Shown: positions 26,120 through 35,082, numbered from the stretch's first letter. The stretch is 64,000 nt of DNA from Limnospira fusiformis SAG 85.79 (GCF_012516315.1 NZ_CP051185.1:1-64000), one strand, 5' to 3'. Notes: generated from the sequence alone by a model not told the origin. Made by a program: numbers and translations.

Positions 26120-27745
26120 TTACATGGGGGTAATGAGTTCTAAAGGTCCCAATCCAAACTCATCAGGAGAAACAGAGCGCAATTCAACCAATGCCATCAT
26201 ATCCTTAAAACCGGGCTGATCACTAGGGCTATCTGTCAACCCCATAGCAATAATTAAACCACACCAACCCTCAGTTTGGCTACAGCGTCTTTCCCAGTTT
26301 GTCCTAGCCCGCTGATGAGTTGGGTCATCCTCGATAAATTCCCCAAACAAATGCAACTCACCATTTTCTGTCTTCAAAATTCCCAGGTCATAATTCCGAC
26401 CCTCAACTGGATCTTTCCCTGAGTTAAAACATATTCCCGCTAATCCTCCAGCCTCCTCCAAATTTTGAATTAGTGTTTTCGCCTCCGGCTCATAAGTTTG
26501 AATCAAAATCACAGGTAAACCATCCCCTTTCTGAGGAATATCCACATCAGAAGGCTGGTAGAACTCCGTATTGTTTCGCAAGTAATCCACCGTTTCCCAA
26601 GGAATTACACCCAAACTCAAAAATGATTTAGGTGGTATCAAATCATCTCGTAAGGTAGGGTAATCAAACTCCTCCTCGTCATCTTCCGCTGCTTTCACCA
26701 TTTCCAGAAGTTCATCAGCCACCTCTGGTAAAGTTTTCACCTTCACCGAAATCATTTTGGTTTCAGGTGCATCAGGTACAGAACAAGATATGCGATAGCG
26801 TTTAGACAGCTCAGGAAATGAATCCTCATTTAATTTATAGCGAAAATCTCGTAAGAATCGGTGCAGTGCTTCCAAGGCTACCATCATCACCGTGGCTTCT
26901 TCTTCGTAGATGACCGATCGCAAACCTTCTAAGGGGTGTAAATTACCAAAGTTAGGTTCAATCTGCGATGCTGATAAAGTTTCCCAGATTACGTCCTCCT
27001 CCTCATCTTCTTCTGACAAAGGCTCAAAGGTGACAAACAGACAATCTTGAGTTAAAAATGCTTCTTCTAGGTTATCAAAAGGTCGGTCAGCAACAACTCT
27101 TTCTCGAAACCTTTTTAAAGATTCTAGGGAACGGTACATTAGCACCCCATAATCCATCCCTAACTTACCCAGTGTAGAAATGTAGATAGTTCCTACGTCT
27201 AAGTGATTGATTTCTATAGAAATAATTTGATGTTCCCCTAATTTATCCCAAGGTGCATCTTTCCAAATTTGCTCGGCTTTTTTGAGCAGGGGATCTACAA
27301 AGGCTTCGGGGAGTTGAGGGGGGCGACTTTCGGCTACTTCTTGGAGTCCCCTAAATATCTCATCAATTAGTGGTAAATCTGGTACATAGTCTATAACTAT
27401 ATCGAGTTCTTGTAGGACACCGCGCAGGAAAAACTGAATTTCGCGATCTTTGACCACAATTTTGTGAGGGCGGGCTGCTGGGGTAGGGCTTTGGGGATGT
27501 TCCATCGCCCTGAGTAAAGTTCGGACGATCGCTTCTGGGCCAATATTAGCCGATACCATATCCATTGACCGTACCATTCCCTGAGAACCGTCAACCCAAA
27601 TGATGCAGTCATTATCAGCCTCTATATCTGTTTCCAAACTAGGTCGAGACTCGTGAGACATGGGACGGCGATCGCCCTCCCACACGCTAGGAATGGAGGG
27701 TAGTTTTTGTAAACGACGAAGGGTTGAACGATTGAGAAATGTCAT
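26120..27745 (-). CDS. DUF6930-like conserved cyanobacterial protein
   Basis: 541 aa, soluble, acidic. It carries an N-terminal segment around DCIIWVDGSQGMVRSMDMVS, a middle domain (LYHR-like block VMYRSLESLKRFRERVVADRPFDNLEEAF) and a C-terminal domain with VILIQTYEPEAKTLIQNLEEAGG and GICFNSGKD. It resembles large cyanobacterial proteins with DUF6930 domains; no catalytic motif is identified. The ATG at 27745 begins a long ordered frame. Role unknown. Confidence 0.6.
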   Translation of the reverse strand: MTFLNRSTLRRLQKLPSIPSVWEGDRRPMSHESRPSLETDIEADNDCIIWVDGSQGMVRSMDMVSANIGPEAIVRTLLRAMEHPQSPTPAARPHKIVVKDREIQFFLRGVLQELDIVIDYVPDLPLIDEIFRGLQEVAESRPPQLPEAFVDPLLKKAEQIWKDAPWDKLGEHQIISIEINHLDVGTIYISTLGKLGMDYGVLMYRSLESLKRFRERVVADRPFDNLEEAFLTQDCLFVTFEPLSEEDEEEDVIWETLSASQIEPNFGNLHPLEGLRSVIYEEEATVMMVALEALHRFLRDFRYKLNEDSFPELSKRYRISCSVPDAPETKMISVKVKTLPEVADELLEMVKAAEDDEEEFDYPTLRDDLIPPKSFLSLGVIPWETVDYLRNNTEFYQPSDVDIPQKGDGLPVILIQTYEPEAKTLIQNLEEAGGLAGICFNSGKDPVEGRNYDLGILKTENGELHLFGEFIEDDPTHQRARTNWERRCSQTEGWCGLIIAMGLTDSPSDQPGFKDMMALVELRSVSPDEFGLGPLELITPM

Positions 27746-28058
27746 TTAGATAATTTATAATATCGAGTAGTGCTACCAGATTAGGATTTTACACGATTCT
27801 CAGAACCAGGAAAGGACCCGCTCCGTTGAGAGTACCGGTTATTTGTCCCGGCTTTAGTCCCTAACTTAGATTGTATGACAAAATACCAAATTCGGGTAAA
27901 TGCGATCGCGCCCAGATTAGATCTGGCTGTAGGACTGGGTTTCCGCCCCTAGCCCGGATCTCCTTGACCGCGATCTTAACACGATAAAAACTCGGGAGAT
28001 TGGTAGCCCCGTCTCTTTATAGCGGGGCGGAAAAGCGACACGGCGGCTTTAGCCGCCA

Positions 28059-28463
28059 TCAGGAATGGTGAGGGTCGTTAATGTAAGCTGTCACCTTAGC
28101 CGTGCTGACTTTCCCTGTAGCTTCGTAGTAATACGACCGAGTCCACAATGAAGGTAGCTTGCAGAGGTGAGGGAACTCCTGCCTGATCCGCCTAGATGAA
28201 CGCCCCTTCATAACTTTGACTATTTGGTGAATGGCGACCTGAGAGCCGTGCTCTACCAGGATGTGAACGTGGTCAGGGGCTATTTCCAGAGCCTTGACCA
28301 GCCAGTCATTTTCTAGGGCAACCTCATTCAGTATTGCGGCAAGCCTCATCTTGACGTTGCCGACCAAAACCTTCTTCCGCCTTTTCGGAATCCAGACCAG
28401 GTGAACATGGGCCAGCCCTACCGAGTGGTTGCCGTGGCGGTAGTTGATTGACTCATCTCGCAT
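28059..28463 (-). CDS. tnpA: IS200/IS605 Y1 transposase TnpA
   Basis: 134-aa single-strand transposase of the HUH superfamily. HUH motif in PDHVHILVE (about 68-76) and catalytic tyrosine in the SYYYEATGKVSTAKVTAYI segment (about 111-129). Length is normal. It acts on hairpins at the element ends. A perfect 6-bp stem GGCGGC/GCCGCC at 28042-28057 lies right after its stop and may end transcription. Probably functional. Confidence 0.92.
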   Translation of the reverse strand: MRDESINYRHGNHSVGLAHVHLVWIPKRRKKVLVGNVKMRLAAILNEVALENDWLVKALEIAPDHVHILVEHGSQVAIHQIVKVMKGRSSRRIRQEFPHLCKLPSLWTRSYYYEATGKVSTAKVTAYINDPHHS

Positions 28464-28508
28464 TGTTGAAGGCTACCCATTTATCGACAATTCTAGTATA
28501 CTTGTTTT

Positions 28509-29822
28509 ATGGCTAAAACCTTTGCAGCACAAGTCAATCAACTCCCTGACGACCCTCCCCTGAGGGCCGCACTGGAGTATCTTGGCACGGCTTCAAATAA
28601 CCTCTACAACTGCACGGTTTACCTGGCTAGGCAGTTGTATTTCAAGGCAGGTAAATTCTCGAATGGGCGCTGGCTATCGAGCCAGATGAAGCACAACGCC
28701 CACATGAAAGCGCTCTATACCAGCGCTGCACAGCAAACCTGTATCAGCGTGGGTGAGGCGTTCAAGGGCTACCGTGAGCTACTGAAGTTATGGCGCAGCG
28801 GTGGGCTGACTGAAAAGCCGAAGCCGCCCAATTACCGCAAGTCTGGCGGCATGTTTCAGCTTAGCTACCCTAGGCGGTGGCTGAGGCTGGTTGATGGTCA
28901 GGTTAGGGTGCCAATGGGAACGGCCTGCAAGGTCTGGTTTGACCTACCCGAAATCTTCCTGCCTTTCCCGTCAAACCTTGACTGGGAAAAGGTTAGAGAG
29001 GTGCAGATTGTTCCTCGTGCAGGCTACTTTGATGCCGTCTGGATCTGCGAAGCACCCCCCGTTGTGCCCGTGGTTCTAGACCCTGAGAAGTCGCTAGCCA
29101 TTGATCACGGCATTGACAACTGGCTGACCTGTGTGGATAGCGAGGGCCATAGTTTGATTGTGGACGGCAAGCACCTGAAGGCGCTCAACCAGTTCTACAA
29201 CAAACGGGTCGCCACCATCAAAGAGGGAAAGCCTCATGCCTTTTGGTGCAGGTTGCTAGATAAGCTCACGGGCAAGCGTAATCGCCAGATGCGGGATGCC
29301 GTCAACAAGGCAGATAGGCTAGTGGTCAATCACTGCCTGAAGCATGGCATTGGCACTGTGGTCTTTGGCTGGAATCAGGGGCAAAAAAACGGGGCCAGCA
29401 TGGGCTGCCAAACCAACCAGAAATTTGTGCAGATTCCTACGGCAAGGCTGAAGAACCGAATAGCTCAGCTTTGCGAGGCCCACGGTATTTTGTTCGTTGA
29501 ACAGGAGGAAAGTTATACGTCGCAAGCGTCCGCGTTAGACCTAGACAGTATTCCCGTTTACGGTGAAAAACCCGAGGGTTGGAAGGCTTCAGGTAGGCGC
29601 ATTCGACGTGGAACCTATCGCTCTGCTGCTGGCGTTGAGGTCAATGCCGACTGCAACGGGGCGTGGAATATCGGTCGCAAAGCAAAAGTAACGGGGATGC
29701 AAGGCATCCCCGCAAGAGGCGTTTTGACTTCGCCTAGGCGTCTGAGAATTTGGGATCTTCCTGGTGTGTCGATCCTAACTCAGAAGTGCTGTAATCCCTC
29801 CGGGGAATCCCCGTCGCTTTAG
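28509..29822 (+). CDS. tnpB: TnpB RNA-guided nuclease, zinc-ribbon-less variant
   Basis: 437 aa. RuvC residues appear as D in SLAIDHGIDNWL (about 199), E in ILFVEQEESYTSQAS (about 333) and D in VNADCNGAWNIG (about 381). The usual four-cysteine zinc ribbon between the last two is replaced by SALDLDSIPVYGEKPEGWKA. TnpB cuts DNA under guidance of an RNA derived from the element end and promotes element retention. Start ATG 28509. A C-terminal extension reads through the right terminal region. Confidence 0.9.
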   Translation: MAKTFAAQVNQLPDDPPLRAALEYLGTASNNLYNCTVYLARQLYFKAGKFSNGRWLSSQMKHNAHMKALYTSAAQQTCISVGEAFKGYRELLKLWRSGGLTEKPKPPNYRKSGGMFQLSYPRRWLRLVDGQVRVPMGTACKVWFDLPEIFLPFPSNLDWEKVREVQIVPRAGYFDAVWICEAPPVVPVVLDPEKSLAIDHGIDNWLTCVDSEGHSLIVDGKHLKALNQFYNKRVATIKEGKPHAFWCRLLDKLTGKRNRQMRDAVNKADRLVVNHCLKHGIGTVVFGWNQGQKNGASMGCQTNQKFVQIPTARLKNRIAQLCEAHGILFVEQEESYTSQASALDLDSIPVYGEKPEGWKASGRRIRRGTYRSAAGVEVNADCNGAWNIGRKAKVTGMQGIPARGVLTSPRRLRIWDLPGVSILTQKCCNPSGESPSL

Positions 29823-30799
29823 CGCGGGGAGTAGTCAATCTCCCCCTTAGATTTGTTACAATCCTTGCTAGGATCAATAGATGGCAGGGTCGATTCGTGA
29901 GTTGAACTACCATACATTAATTAGCCCGGCTTTAAATTAGCTATGGAACCCCACGGGGAACTGTTTCAACAATAGTGTCTCCCATTCTGCCATGCTAAGG
30001 ATAGCGTGCGAGACGTTTAGGATTGAAATAGGGCTGCAATGCCTGAAATAACCTCCTAGAGGGAGATAGACTGAATCAACCCAGTTTACCCCTTAACTGT
30101 TTATATGTTCCGACGCTCGGGCTGCAAACCGAGTAAGGCAGGAAACTCAAGGTCAATCCCATTTTAAGAAATCGCCAAATTTACCGTCCAGGTGAACTTA
30201 GGAGGAGTAAAATCCACTTGGGGCGATTATGGGAAAGAGTAAAGGCGGTAGCCACCCCCAGTTTTGGGAATCACAAACCCAGGATTGAAACGGGGAACGG
30301 AAGGCGTGAGGGAAAACCTATTCCCAATAATCCGACCACTGCCAACCATCCATGACTAAGGAAATCTGAATGTTCCGACTTGAACCATCGTCATTAGCAG
30401 GCAGCGAAATAGGTTGACACGCTGCGCCCAAAAGGGTAAGGGAAAAAGTAGGGTAATTCTATCATCACCTACACAGACCTTTAAAAGTACCCCGGTGGAT
30501 AGGACAAGTCTAAAGATGGAATGCCCATATAAACGGAACGTTTAAACCCCTGTTAGGTTCTCGGCAAGTAAATCTTGTAGAGTAGTGAAAAGTGTAAGCG
30601 TATGGTGCGAGACGTTCGGGTATGAAATAGGGCTGAAATGCCCTAAATAACTACCCGGTGAGGATTCCAGCTCCGAATCTGGATATAAGGAGACCTCTCC
30701 TGAGCATCCTCATAACTGGTTATATCAAGTCCGGATAATCAATTATAGTAAAGTCTCGGTTTGAGGCCACCAATGAAAACTGGTCAAGCCTCGAATTAA

Positions 30800-31384
30800 T
30801 TAGCGCTGTTTCCACAAACTTCGGCAGCGAGCACACAAGAGTTCCTCTAGCTGATCAAGATTCTCAAATGAACGATTGGCAATGGGTTCATCTACCAGAG
30901 GCCACAGTCTTTCTGCTGGTTGTAGTTCCGGGGAATGGGACGGTAGAAACATTAAATGCAGTCCTTCGGGTACTTTCAGATTCTTACTGATATGCCATCC
31001 GGCTTGATCAACCACTAACATAATGTGTTGATTTGGACCTAATTTAAATTCGGCAGCAAACTCCTGTAACACTCGACTAAATAGAGTTGTATTGACGTAA
31101 GGTATAATCCACCAATAAGTCTCTCCCGTTTCCGGTCTCACAAAACCATATAGCCATAACCACTCGAATTTCCAATTAATATGGGCGAGTGGTTGACAAT
31201 CTTCCGCTACATAAATACGTCGCATCACCGGTTTGAGTCCCAGACGGTGTTCATCTTCGCTCCACAATTGCACCTGTGCATCAGGGTATCTCCGGCGAAG
31301 TCCCTCTAACTCCGTTACCAGTTTTTTTTTTCCAGGCTTGCTGCTCGTCTTCGTCACTTTCGATGTGAGCCGGTCTCGGTACAC
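30800..31384 (-). CDS. IS630 transposase, catalytic part (frame B)
   Basis: 194-aa frame with the DDE/DDD catalytic core: acidic residues in QLWSEDEHRLGLKP, VVDQAGWHISKNL and SPELQPAERLWPLVDE. It lacks its own start and would be expressed by frameshifting from frame A at a run of ten A on the coding strand (T run at 31322-31331). Ends normally. Ribosomal slippage is well known in IS630 elements. Confidence 0.88.
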   Translation of the reverse strand: MYRDRLTSKVTKTSSKPGKKKLVTELEGLRRRYPDAQVQLWSEDEHRLGLKPVMRRIYVAEDCQPLAHINWKFEWLWLYGFVRPETGETYWWIIPYVNTTLFSRVLQEFAAEFKLGPNQHIMLVVDQAGWHISKNLKVPEGLHLMFLPSHSPELQPAERLWPLVDEPIANRSFENLDQLEELLCARCRSLWKQR

Positions 31385-31811
31385 GAAGCCGAAATGTCAT
31401 TTGTCGCAGAATCTCCCATCCCCTTTGTCGGCTAATTTTTCGTCCAGTTACTCCTGTCAACCAGTCTGCCACCTGGCGACCGTTCCACAGTCCCCCATCC
31501 GGCGCTGTTCCTTGCAGGGCTTGCCATAACTGAGCTTGAGTCACATCATCAATTAACGGTGGATGTCCGGGATTTCCTTTTCGGCGATCACCCAGCCCTT
31601 TTAATCCCAATTGGTTGTATCTCTTTACCAATTCATAAATCCAGATGCGACTGTAGCCCGTAATTTCTTGGACTTCCTCCGTGGTCTTCCCCTTAGCCAA
31701 CAACCAAATAATTTGATATTGGCGACTTTCCAAGCCCTCTTGGGCTTGGTGATAAGCCCGGCCAAGTTCTTCGGTACTTAAGTGGGGAGCTATACTAATT
31801 CGTCTGGGCAT
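31281..31811 (-). CDS. IS630 transposase, DNA-binding part (frame A)
   Basis: 176 aa with tandem helix-turn-helix domains: QYQIIWLLAKGKTTEEVQEITGYSRIWIYEL, then the PGHPPLIDD linker and the Tc1/IS630-type paired-domain region TGRKISRQRGWEILRQM. It overlaps frame B around the A10 slippery run (AWKKK versus GKKK). If no frameshift happens, the product is a binding-only protein of 176 aa that could act as a repressor. Confidence 0.85.
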   Translation of the reverse strand: MPRRISIAPHLSTEELGRAYHQAQEGLESRQYQIIWLLAKGKTTEEVQEITGYSRIWIYELVKRYNQLGLKGLGDRRKGNPGHPPLIDDVTQAQLWQALQGTAPDGGLWNGRQVADWLTGVTGRKISRQRGWEILRQMTFRLRVPRPAHIESDEDEQQAWKKKTGNGVRGTSPEIP

Positions 31812-32616
31812 AACGCAAGTTTGGCATTGGTCACTGATATTATAACCGATTAAGCGAACTTGATATTATATGTCCCGACGCTTAGGGAACTAAGCAAGGC
31901 AGGGAACTCAAGGTCATAAACGAACTGAGAAATCAGGGAGTAGAGAGTAACGGCGATAGCCACCCCCAGTTTTGGAAATCATAACTCCAGGATTGAAGCG
32001 GGGAACGGAAGGCGTGAGGTAGAACCTACTACCAAGACGCGACCACTGCCAACCATCTATGATTAGGAAGACCGAATGTCCGACTTGAACCATCGTAATA
32101 CACTAGCAGCGAAATAGGTTGACACGCTGCGCTCAAAAGGGCAAGGGGAAAAGTAGGGGGTTCGTCCGACTACCTACACAGACCTTTAAAAGTACCCCGG
32201 TTCTGAGGACAAATCTAACGATGGAATGCCCATATAATCGGAACGTTGTAACCCCTCTAATGCTCTGCCTATAAACAAGTGAGTAATGCTATTCACAAGG
32301 CAGTAGTGAAAAATGTAAGCGCATGCTTAGAGGGTGAAGGATGTGACCAGAAGCTAAAGCCCAATTGTCATGGTTGGGATATGCCCACAGGTCACGGTGG
32401 GGATATAGATACTGCGGTCAGTAAGAATATAATGGCGAGGACGAGTTTAAAGACTACGTGGTGCATATAGCTCTGAACATCGAAGTAGAAAGCAGGTCTC
32501 TTGATTCTGCTCCTTTGACAAATAGGGTATCCACACCAGGAGCCGTGTGATGGGAAACTATCAAGCACGGTTCTGAATGGGAGAGGGTGAAGGTGACTTC
32601 ACTCTCGACCCCTAAC

Positions 32617-32910
32617 CCTATAAGGGGAAAGGATGTGACTGAAAGCCAATGCCTAACTGTAATGGTTGGGATATGCCCACTAGTCACGGTGTGGATATAG
32701 AGACTGCGATAAGTAAGAGTGCTTATGACGTGAGCGAGTTTAAAGACTACGTGGTGTATATAGCTCCCAAAGTTGAAGTCACAAAGCAGGGGGTAGTAAC
32801 CCTGTTCCTACTGACAATAGGGTGTCCACATCAGGAGCCGTGTGATGTGAAAGTATCAAGCACGGTTTTGAATTGGAGTTGGGGGAGGTGACTTCCCTTT
32901 CGACCATAAC
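32617..32910 (+). ncRNA. Outer intron 3' portion with domains V and VI
   Basis: The 3' part of the split outer intron: CCTATAAGGGG joins to the 5' part after inner-intron removal. It holds the catalytic domain V (32835-32869, 35 nt with GAAA-type tetraloop region) and the domain VI hairpin. The apparent small ORFs here are intron RNA, not genes. Confidence 0.75.
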
Positions 32911-33059
32911 AGGTAACGGTTCTCAATAGTCCGAGCCAGTCGTCAGACCCATCTCGATCTCTAGTTCACGCTTGGCGAAAATCATAAAAATCAAGGAGCT
33001 TAATTTAATCGCAGATTAGTTGAACCAATTAGGGCGATGCGCTACAATACCAAGTATGG

Positions 33060-33166
33060 GTGCGAGACCTTCGGGTATGAAATAGAGCTGAAATGGGCGA
33101 AATAACTACCCGGTGAGGACTTAAACCCCTTGCTTGATTGGGTCGCATCCCTGACCATCCCATAAC
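33060..33166 (+). mobile_element. Group II intron 5' fragment
   Basis: GTGCGAGACCTTCGGGTATG to CCATCCCATAAC is the first 107 nt of a group II intron domain I. It follows the exon ACAATACCAAGTATGG and breaks off into a tnpB fragment. An almost identical fragment, missing the first bases, lies at 60419-60525 in front of the same tnpB piece. Confidence 0.8.
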
Positions 33167-33568
33167 ACAGCCTGATTTTTTTGCCCACCTTCGAGACTTC
33201 CAATATGGTTGCCAAGGTGAAGCGTCTAATCAGGTCTAAGACTGCCCGCGCCATACTGACATGGGCGCATTATCGATTCAAACTAACCCTGAGACATCAA
33301 GCGCGGAAATAACTGAACAGTTGTAGATGTGACCGAAGAATACACCAGCAAAACCTGTACTCACTGTGGTCATGTTCATTCCCAGCTAGGTGGCTCAAAA
33401 GTGTTCCGATGTCCTGAGTGCGGGTTCACTCTACCACGGGACTTGAACGGTGCTTTTGGAATCTTTCTAAAAGCTTTGCGGGATACCGCCTCTGTTACCT
33501 TAACGGGTAATAGTGCTATCGTCGCATTGTCCAGGAACAACCGGAAAAATGTCGCGTAAATGTATCAG
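33167..33568 (+). pseudogene. IS607-type tnpB C-terminal remnant 1
   Basis: Homologous to the 3' third of the tnpB at 55735-56931: HFRDFQYGC-type region, AMLTWAHYRFKLTLRHQA, then after a small deletion EEYTSKTCTHCGHV, FRCPECGFTLPRD. The longest frame is 33329-33559 (76 aa, GTG start), holding the zinc ribbon and last RuvC Asp (RDLNGA; W to L relative to the full copy). It ends with the element terminus ATGTATCAG (33560-33568). Not a working nuclease. Confidence 0.85.
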
Positions 33569-33580
33569 TTAGGAAAGCCA

Positions 33581-33943
33581 ATGACACAAGCAACTGAGTC
33601 TAAAACCCCAACCCAAGGAATTCAGATGACTGATGCTGCTGTTCAGCAGGTGCTTTTCCTGCGCGAGAAGCAGGGTAGAGACCTCTGTTTACGGGTGGGT
33701 GTCCGTCAGGGGGGATGTTCTGGTATGTCCTACATGATGGATTTTATTGAACCCAATAACATCCAGGATACCGATGAGGTCTTCGACCATAATGGTTTTC
33801 AGGTTGTTTGTGATCCCAAGAGTTTGCTGTATATTTATGGTATGGTCCTTGACTACAGCAACGCTTTGATTGGGGGTGGGTTCCAATTTACTAATCCTAA
33901 TGCTAGTCAAACCTGTGGCTGTGGTAAGTCCTTTGCTACTTGA
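33581..33943 (+). CDS. A-type Fe-S carrier (HesB/IscA/SufA family)
   Basis: 120 aa from the ATG at 33581; the upstream in-frame MYQLGKP at 33560 is insertion-sequence end sequence, and AGGAAAG is a suitable ribosome site for 33581. The family cysteines are present: GGCSGMSY and the C-terminal pair CGCGKSF. It delivers or stores Fe-S clusters for apoproteins. The IS607 remnant ends 12 nt upstream of the ATG, so the promoter probably lies within or beyond mobile DNA. Confidence 0.93.
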   Translation: MTQATESKTPTQGIQMTDAAVQQVLFLREKQGRDLCLRVGVRQGGCSGMSYMMDFIEPNNIQDTDEVFDHNGFQVVCDPKSLLYIYGMVLDYSNALIGGGFQFTNPNASQTCGCGKSFAT

Positions 33944-34040
33944 TTTTTGACGGACTACATCAGGTATGATTAAAGGCGATCGCAGATTGTAGTTAGACAA
34001 TGGCGATCGCTTTGTAGTCTGTAATACTTGCTCTCTAACG

Positions 34041-34460
34041 ATGAAAACTACTGAAGAACTGTTTAAGGAAGGATTTGAGCGTTATCAAGCTGGGGAAGCT
34101 ATGGATACCTTAATCCCCGTGTTTCGTGAAGTGTGCGATCGCTCTCCTAAAAATAGTAACGCCTGGACTAGCCTAGCTTGGTTATACCTCCTTGCTGATA
34201 AACCTTCTGCGGCTTATAAAGCCGCCAAGTTAGCAGTTAAATTAAATCCCCACGACCCCCAAGCTAGGGTAAATTTAGCCGTATCGATGTTGGATTTACA
34301 AAAACCCGGGGTTCGTCCCCATGTAGAAATGGCTCAACAGATGATTATGGCTGATTCGGAGTGGCTAGAGGAAGTCAAAAAAAATTTGGACGATGGATTG
34401 ACTCGCAAACCTGAATGGAAAAGTTTACTTAGGGTTAAACAATGGCTGCTAGAACTTTAG
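34041..34460 (+). CDS. TPR-repeat protein
   Basis: 139 aa. Two to three tetratricopeptide repeats: ELFKEGFERYQAGEAMDTLIPVFREVCDRSP, NAWTSLAWLYLLADKPSAAYKAAKLAVKLNP, QARVNLAVSMLDL. No signal peptide or extra domain, so likely a cytosolic scaffold. It follows the A-type carrier by 97 nt on the same strand. Partner unknown. Confidence 0.85.
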   Translation: MKTTEELFKEGFERYQAGEAMDTLIPVFREVCDRSPKNSNAWTSLAWLYLLADKPSAAYKAAKLAVKLNPHDPQARVNLAVSMLDLQKPGVRPHVEMAQQMIMADSEWLEEVKKNLDDGLTRKPEWKSLLRVKQWLLEL

Positions 34461-34732
34461 CAATACTAATTTGATGATATGCTAACATATAGCATCGCCA
34501 GTAATAGACCTGAAATTATCGGGTCTGTTCACGGCAATTCAAGTAAATTCCAGTTGAATAGGGCGACTGAGTAAATATTCCTACTAGGTAGCTCTTGAAA
34601 CTCCTTTACAAAAAATAATATTATTTAACCAACAATTGGCAAAATAAATGATAAGATTTGGGAACTTCACGCATTAACAATCTTATTTGAAGTTAGCAGA
34701 CCAATTTGATAACACAAGGAGTAGAAATAACT

Positions 34733-34969
34733 ATGGGCAATGATAACGTAGAAATAACTATGGGCAATGATAACCAGGTTAATGATAACCAAGTTTACGT
34801 TAAGGCTGATACCCGCAATCATAAAGGCTTTTTTGTGCAGCAGGGTGCTTACAAGTTAAAAAACATTGAAGAGTCGGGCTGGGCGTTAATTTGCTTAGAT
34901 TCCGTTTGCTACTATGTCGATCCTGATAATTTACAATCATCTCAGTCAGGGGAGAGTGCAGAATCTTAG
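34733..34969 (+). CDS. Small protein with internal 9-codon duplication
   Basis: 78 aa from the ATG at 34733, which has AAGGAG at 34714-34719; the TTG at 34706 lies upstream of that site. The body (VYVKADTRNHKGFFVQQGAYKLKNIEESGWALICLDSVCYYVDPDNLQ) is not recognised. A 27-bp segment is perfectly duplicated at 34721-34747 and 34748-34774, repeating VEITMGNDN and creating a second possible start. Followed by a strong terminator. Function unknown. Confidence 0.6.
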   Translation: MGNDNVEITMGNDNQVNDNQVYVKADTRNHKGFFVQQGAYKLKNIEESGWALICLDSVCYYVDPDNLQSSQSGESAES

Positions 34970-35014
34970 AGTATTAAATACTAAGAGTATATACCTATAA
35001 ATTAGATAAATTAG

Positions 35015-35049
35015 GCTGTCCTCACAGGTAAGGACAGCTATTTTTTTTT
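35015..35049 (+). terminator. Rho-independent terminator
   Basis: GCTGTCCT and AGGACAGC form a perfect 8-bp stem with an 8-nt loop, followed by TA and nine T. Placed 45 nt after the small protein gene and just before the purK stop on the other strand. Confidence 0.9.
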
Positions 35050-35082
35050 GGGGGGGGGTAACAATCAGTCAAATGAGTATGA

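Larger units (their letters stand above)
27985..29845. mobile_element. IS200/IS605 element with divergent tnpA and tnpB
   Basis: Contains Y1 transposase tnpA (minus) and tnpB (plus), transcribed away from each other. Subterminal hairpins GCCCCGTCTCTTTATAGCGGGGC variants are at 28006-28028 (left) and 29809-29829 (right). GGGAGATTG near the left edge and CAATCTCCC near the right edge are complementary. Boundaries are approximate. The right hairpin after tnpB probably forms the omega-RNA end. Confidence 0.8.
30725..31863. mobile_element. IS630-family element
   Basis: About 1,139 bp with imperfect inverted ends TCAAGTCCG (left) and CGAACTTGA (right), flanked by TA on both sides (30723-30724 and 31864-31865), the IS630/Tc1 hallmark. 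Inside are two overlapping minus-strand frames forming one transposase. It interrupts domain I of the inner group II intron between CATAACTGGTTA and TATGTCCCGACG. Confidence 0.88.
30605..32616 (+). mobile_element. Inner group II intron (twintron), carries IS630
   Basis: A second intron starts GTGCGAGACG at 30605, directly after GTATG of the outer intron, and ends CGACCCCTAAC at 32616. Domain V is at 32540-32574 (GAGCCGTGTGATGGGAAAC and on). Minus the IS630 it is about 870 nt and has no ORF. It shares the same domain sequence blocks as the outer intron but differs at many positions, so it is a sister lineage and not a fresh duplicate. Confidence 0.82.
30006..32910 (+). mobile_element. Outer group II intron (ORF-less, interrupted)
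   Basis: Begins with the 5' consensus GTGCGAGACG at 30006. Domain V is GAGCCGTGTG-N-GAAA-N-CACGG at 32835-32869. Domain VI is the GGGGGAGGTGACTTCCC hairpin and the intron ends CGACCATAAC near 32910. No reverse transcriptase ORF is present, so it would need a maturase in trans. It is split at 30604/32617 by a second intron; removing that restores the GTATG-CCTATAAGGGG seen uninterrupted (as GTATGCCTTTAAGGGG) in the copy at 59564. About 890 nt without the inner intron. The 3' end is approximate. Confidence 0.82.

Noticed and set aside
32279..32891. Small plus-strand ORFs of 60-80 aa
   Set aside because: They lie in group II intron RNA domains and recur in other intron copies without coding constraint.
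33560..33580. MYQLGKP as the N-terminus of the A-type carrier
   Set aside because: ATGTATCAG is the shared IS607 terminus seen at three loci; the ATG at 33581 with its own ribosome site is the likely start.
33972..34013. Hairpin from two HIP1 sites as a terminator after the A-type carrier
   Set aside because: HIP1 is self-complementary and very common here, so pairing of any two sites is expected by chance; no T-tract of note.
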